Of a stretch of DNA of 63,723 bases, positions 61,575 through 63,723 are shown in pieces. The stretch is from Weeksellaceae bacterium TAE3-ERU29. GTDB taxonomy: Bacteria; Bacteroidota; Bacteroidia; Flavobacteriales; Weeksellaceae. The stretch is taken from positions 1-63,723 of the forward strand of contig JAHUUM010000013.1 in the NCBI GenBank assembly GCA_019218445.1, read 5' to 3'. The translations under genes and the position numbers were made by a program. The number at the start of each line of letters is the position of its first letter. The first letter of the stretch is position 1. The notes under the pieces were generated by a model that saw only the letters and a list, made by a program, of their open reading frames with translations, did not search any database and was not told where the DNA came from.

Positions 61575-63712
61575 TATTTAATATCACTTAAAACATTAAT
61601 CGTTTCTTGTAAATAAATATCTTTTGCCAATCCTTTATGCCAGTCATCTCTACGAGCTTTTAAGACTGTGTCATTCTTAACTAAAGCCTCTTCGTAAATA
61701 GGCGAAGAAATCTTCAATCCGTTTTTATATTTATTTAAATTCTCGAATCTTTTAGATTGTTTATCTCGTTTATCAAAGTCTTCTTTAAATTTTTTGTAAT
61801 TTAAATGTACTACTTTGTCCTTATCTATTTCTTTCATCCAACGAGCGTACTGCTCTATTTCTGCTATTTGTGGCATTTTAGCCAATCTTTGTTTACTTTT
61901 AGCTTTAATCGCATTATAATCTATTCCGTTTTTATGCCATAAATTGTACTTAGAAGGCTCTATTTGATCCCAAGGCAACGCAGAAGGCTCTGCTGTTTCA
62001 GAAATATCTAAATAGGTATATCTATCCGGAATTACAATGTCTGAAGCCACTCCTTTTAATTGAGTAGAACCTCCATTTACTCTGTAAAACTTCTGAATTG
62101 TAAATTTTAATGCACCGTATTCGCTATCGTTTCCTAAAAATAAATTGATAGGTCGCATAGTTTGTACCGTTCCTTTTCCGTAAGTTTTTGGACTTCCTAC
62201 AATTATTGCTCTTTTATAATCCTGTAATGCAGCTGCCATAATTTCTGATGCAGATGCAGAGAACTCGTTTACCATTACAGCCATTGGACCATCCCACACA
62301 ACTTCTCCTCCATCATCATCACTGTATTCTCTTTGTTCACCATCGCTTCGTAAAACCTTAACAACCGGACCTTTTGGAATAAAATGCCCTACTATTTGCA
62401 CACATTCAGATAAATCTCCTCCTCCATTGTTTCTCAAATCAAAGGCAATTCCTTTTACTCCACTTTCTTTTAAATATTCTATTTGTTTTTTTACATCATC
62501 AGAAGCATCATGTCCTTTTCCATCATAATTCAAATAGAATGAAGGTAAGTTTAAAACACCATATTTATTCCCATTCTTATCTGTAACAATCGCACTTTTA
62601 GCAAAAGTTTCATCTAATTCAATAATATCTCTTACAATTGGAATTTGTTTAAATGAGCCATCCTTTTTCTTAACCGTTAAAATTACAGTTGAACCTTTTT
62701 TTCCTCTAATTAGTCGGATTGCATCTTCTAATAACATCCCCACTACATTTACAGGTTCTTCACCTCCTTGGGAAACTTTGGTTATTTGGTCATCTGCTTC
62801 TAAATCTCCTTGTTTCCAAGCAGGTCCACCCACAATTACTTTAGTGATTGTAGGGTATCCTTTTTTATCAGTTAATTGAGCTCCAATCCCTTCTAATTGT
62901 CCGGACATTGCAACCTCAAAATCTTCATTTTCTTTTGGTGAAAAATAATCTGTATGAGGATCATATTGATGAGTAAATGAATTCATATAAATAGAAAACC
63001 ATTCTTTTTTCTTTCTGGTTTGGAATCTTCTAAAAAATTCAGACATATTTTCTCCGACTTTCTTTCTTGCTTCAACCTCTAATTGAGTAAAGTTTTTATT
63101 TCTCGGGTCAAAAACATCTTTTTTTAATCCGATTGAATCTTCTTTTTTCCAATACGCAGTATCTTTCGCAGATTGTTCTAAAAGCAATATTTCTTGCAAA
63201 GTATTATACTTCAATCTCTTTCTCCATCTATCCTCCCACTCTTTTTGAGTTTTGGTATAATCTAAATTTTTATAATCATAATCAAAGGTTTCATCTACCG
63301 TATAATCAAAAGGTTTTTTGGTTAAAGTAACCGTTAAGTCCTTTAACTCTCCAATTCTATTGTATAAAGTATCTACCGTTTCGTGATAAAATGTTAAATC
63401 TTGATTTTTATAGAAATCATCTAATTGATCTCTATATTGTTTAAAATGCTCTATATCACCTCCTTTGAAAAAAGTTTTTAAATTATCTAAATTTTCCATG
63501 TAAGAATCATAGACTTTTTCAGAGAATTCATCATTTATCTCTTGTGGCGAAAAATGAAATCTTGAGAGTATTCCATTCACATTCTTTATAATGTCTTTAT
63601 CTTTATCATCTTGATCGCCTCCTCCTAACGGAAAAGGAGAGCAATAACAAAAGACTAAAAGAAACATAGAGAGAAAAGACAATAAGATATAGGTCTTTTG
63701 TAAATATTTCAT
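61574..63712 (-). CDS. prc: C-terminal processing peptidase (tail-specific protease, S41A)
   Basis: A 712-residue exported protease of the Prc/Tsp type. A signal (hydrophobic run MFLLVFCYC) is followed by a helical N-terminal domain (about 40-230), a PDZ domain near 260-350 (GIGAQLTDKKGYPTITKVI), and the S41 catalytic core with Ser in MVNEFSASASEIM near residue 465 and Lys in YGKGTVQTM, then the C-terminal domain. It degrades periplasmic or outer-membrane proteins from unstructured C-termini. It overlaps the permease start by one base. Only 11 bp of sequence lie before its start, so its promoter is not in view. Confidence 0.93.
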   Translation of the reverse strand: MKYLQKTYILLSFLSMFLLVFCYCSPFPLGGGDQDDKDKDIIKNVNGILSRFHFSPQEINDEFSEKVYDSYMENLDNLKTFFKGGDIEHFKQYRDQLDDFYKNQDLTFYHETVDTLYNRIGELKDLTVTLTKKPFDYTVDETFDYDYKNLDYTKTQKEWEDRWRKRLKYNTLQEILLLEQSAKDTAYWKKEDSIGLKKDVFDPRNKNFTQLEVEARKKVGENMSEFFRRFQTRKKKEWFSIYMNSFTHQYDPHTDYFSPKENEDFEVAMSGQLEGIGAQLTDKKGYPTITKVIVGGPAWKQGDLEADDQITKVSQGGEEPVNVVGMLLEDAIRLIRGKKGSTVILTVKKKDGSFKQIPIVRDIIELDETFAKSAIVTDKNGNKYGVLNLPSFYLNYDGKGHDASDDVKKQIEYLKESGVKGIAFDLRNNGGGDLSECVQIVGHFIPKGPVVKVLRSDGEQREYSDDDGGEVVWDGPMAVMVNEFSASASEIMAAALQDYKRAIIVGSPKTYGKGTVQTMRPINLFLGNDSEYGALKFTIQKFYRVNGGSTQLKGVASDIVIPDRYTYLDISETAEPSALPWDQIEPSKYNLWHKNGIDYNAIKAKSKQRLAKMPQIAEIEQYARWMKEIDKDKVVHLNYKKFKEDFDKRDKQSKRFENLNKYKNGLKISSPIYEEALVKNDTVLKARRDDWHKGLAKDIYLQETINVLSDIK

Positions 63713-63723
63713 ATTGATGTAAG

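Overview
The window is an AT-rich chromosomal segment from a member of the Flavobacteriia (Bacteroidota). The lineage call rests on the type IX secretion translocon gene sprA with a T9SS sorting-domain protein, the Bacteroidetes promoter element TAnnTTTG in front of many genes with little Shine-Dalgarno signal, a mevalonate-pathway decarboxylase, the long form of PurF, and the ruvA-sprA-gcvH-vanZ gene order. I do not name a genus.

Layout. 1-5334: a CPBP membrane protease, a KduI-like isomerase with a signal peptide, divergent App1-type phosphatase and lipid kinase genes, and mpl (cell-wall recycling). 5465-12497 (minus): a nitrous oxide reduction cluster, in transcription order Crp/Fnr regulator, lipoprotein cytochrome c, nosZ (Sec/lipoprotein, clade II type), a membrane protein, nosL, nosD, nosF, nosY. 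A terminator-like hairpin follows nosZ. 12625-15054: feoAB iron uptake. 15235-25934: housekeeping and envelope genes (isochorismatase-like hydrolase, metG, prfB, an AddB-like nuclease, mvaD, a T9SS-tagged mini-protein, tonB). 26139-34589: ruvA-sprA-gcvH-vanZ. 34775-39958: an ECF sigma factor followed by a 45-codon basic ORF, a truncated hemoglobin, EEP nuclease-deoC, a MntA/HepT toxin-antitoxin pair, pth-plsC. 40150-44232: two secreted structural proteins, the larger built from a tandem duplication of about 420 residues. 44233-45301: a gene-poor kilobase with palindromic repeats, serial hairpins, a (TG)13 tract and a 30-codon lipoprotein ORF. 45302-54508: purF-purC-fic-purM, nhaD-folB, a transglutaminase lipoprotein, cvpA and a LuxE-like synthetase. 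54510-60240: a probable decayed integrative element (integrase C-terminal fragment, ParE/RelE-type TA pair, an unknown protein, an excisionase-like HTH protein, a Rep-like protein, two secreted proteins, a long structured leader) ending beside tRNA-Asn. 60459-63712: a C-terminal-processing protease and an OppC-type permease.

How it fits together. The nos genes, the cytochrome c, the Crp/Fnr regulator, feoAB and the truncated hemoglobin suggest life at low oxygen with N2O as an electron acceptor. SprA with the T9SS-tagged protein shows active T9SS export. The most unusual points are the attenuator-like hairpin after nosZ with a possible Crp/Fnr operator upstream of the operon, a Fic AMPylase gene translationally coupled to purM, several genes whose TAnnTTTG box lies so close to the start codon that their mRNAs should be leaderless, the possibly pseudoknotted leader at 59593-59745, and the degraded element next to tRNA-Asn.
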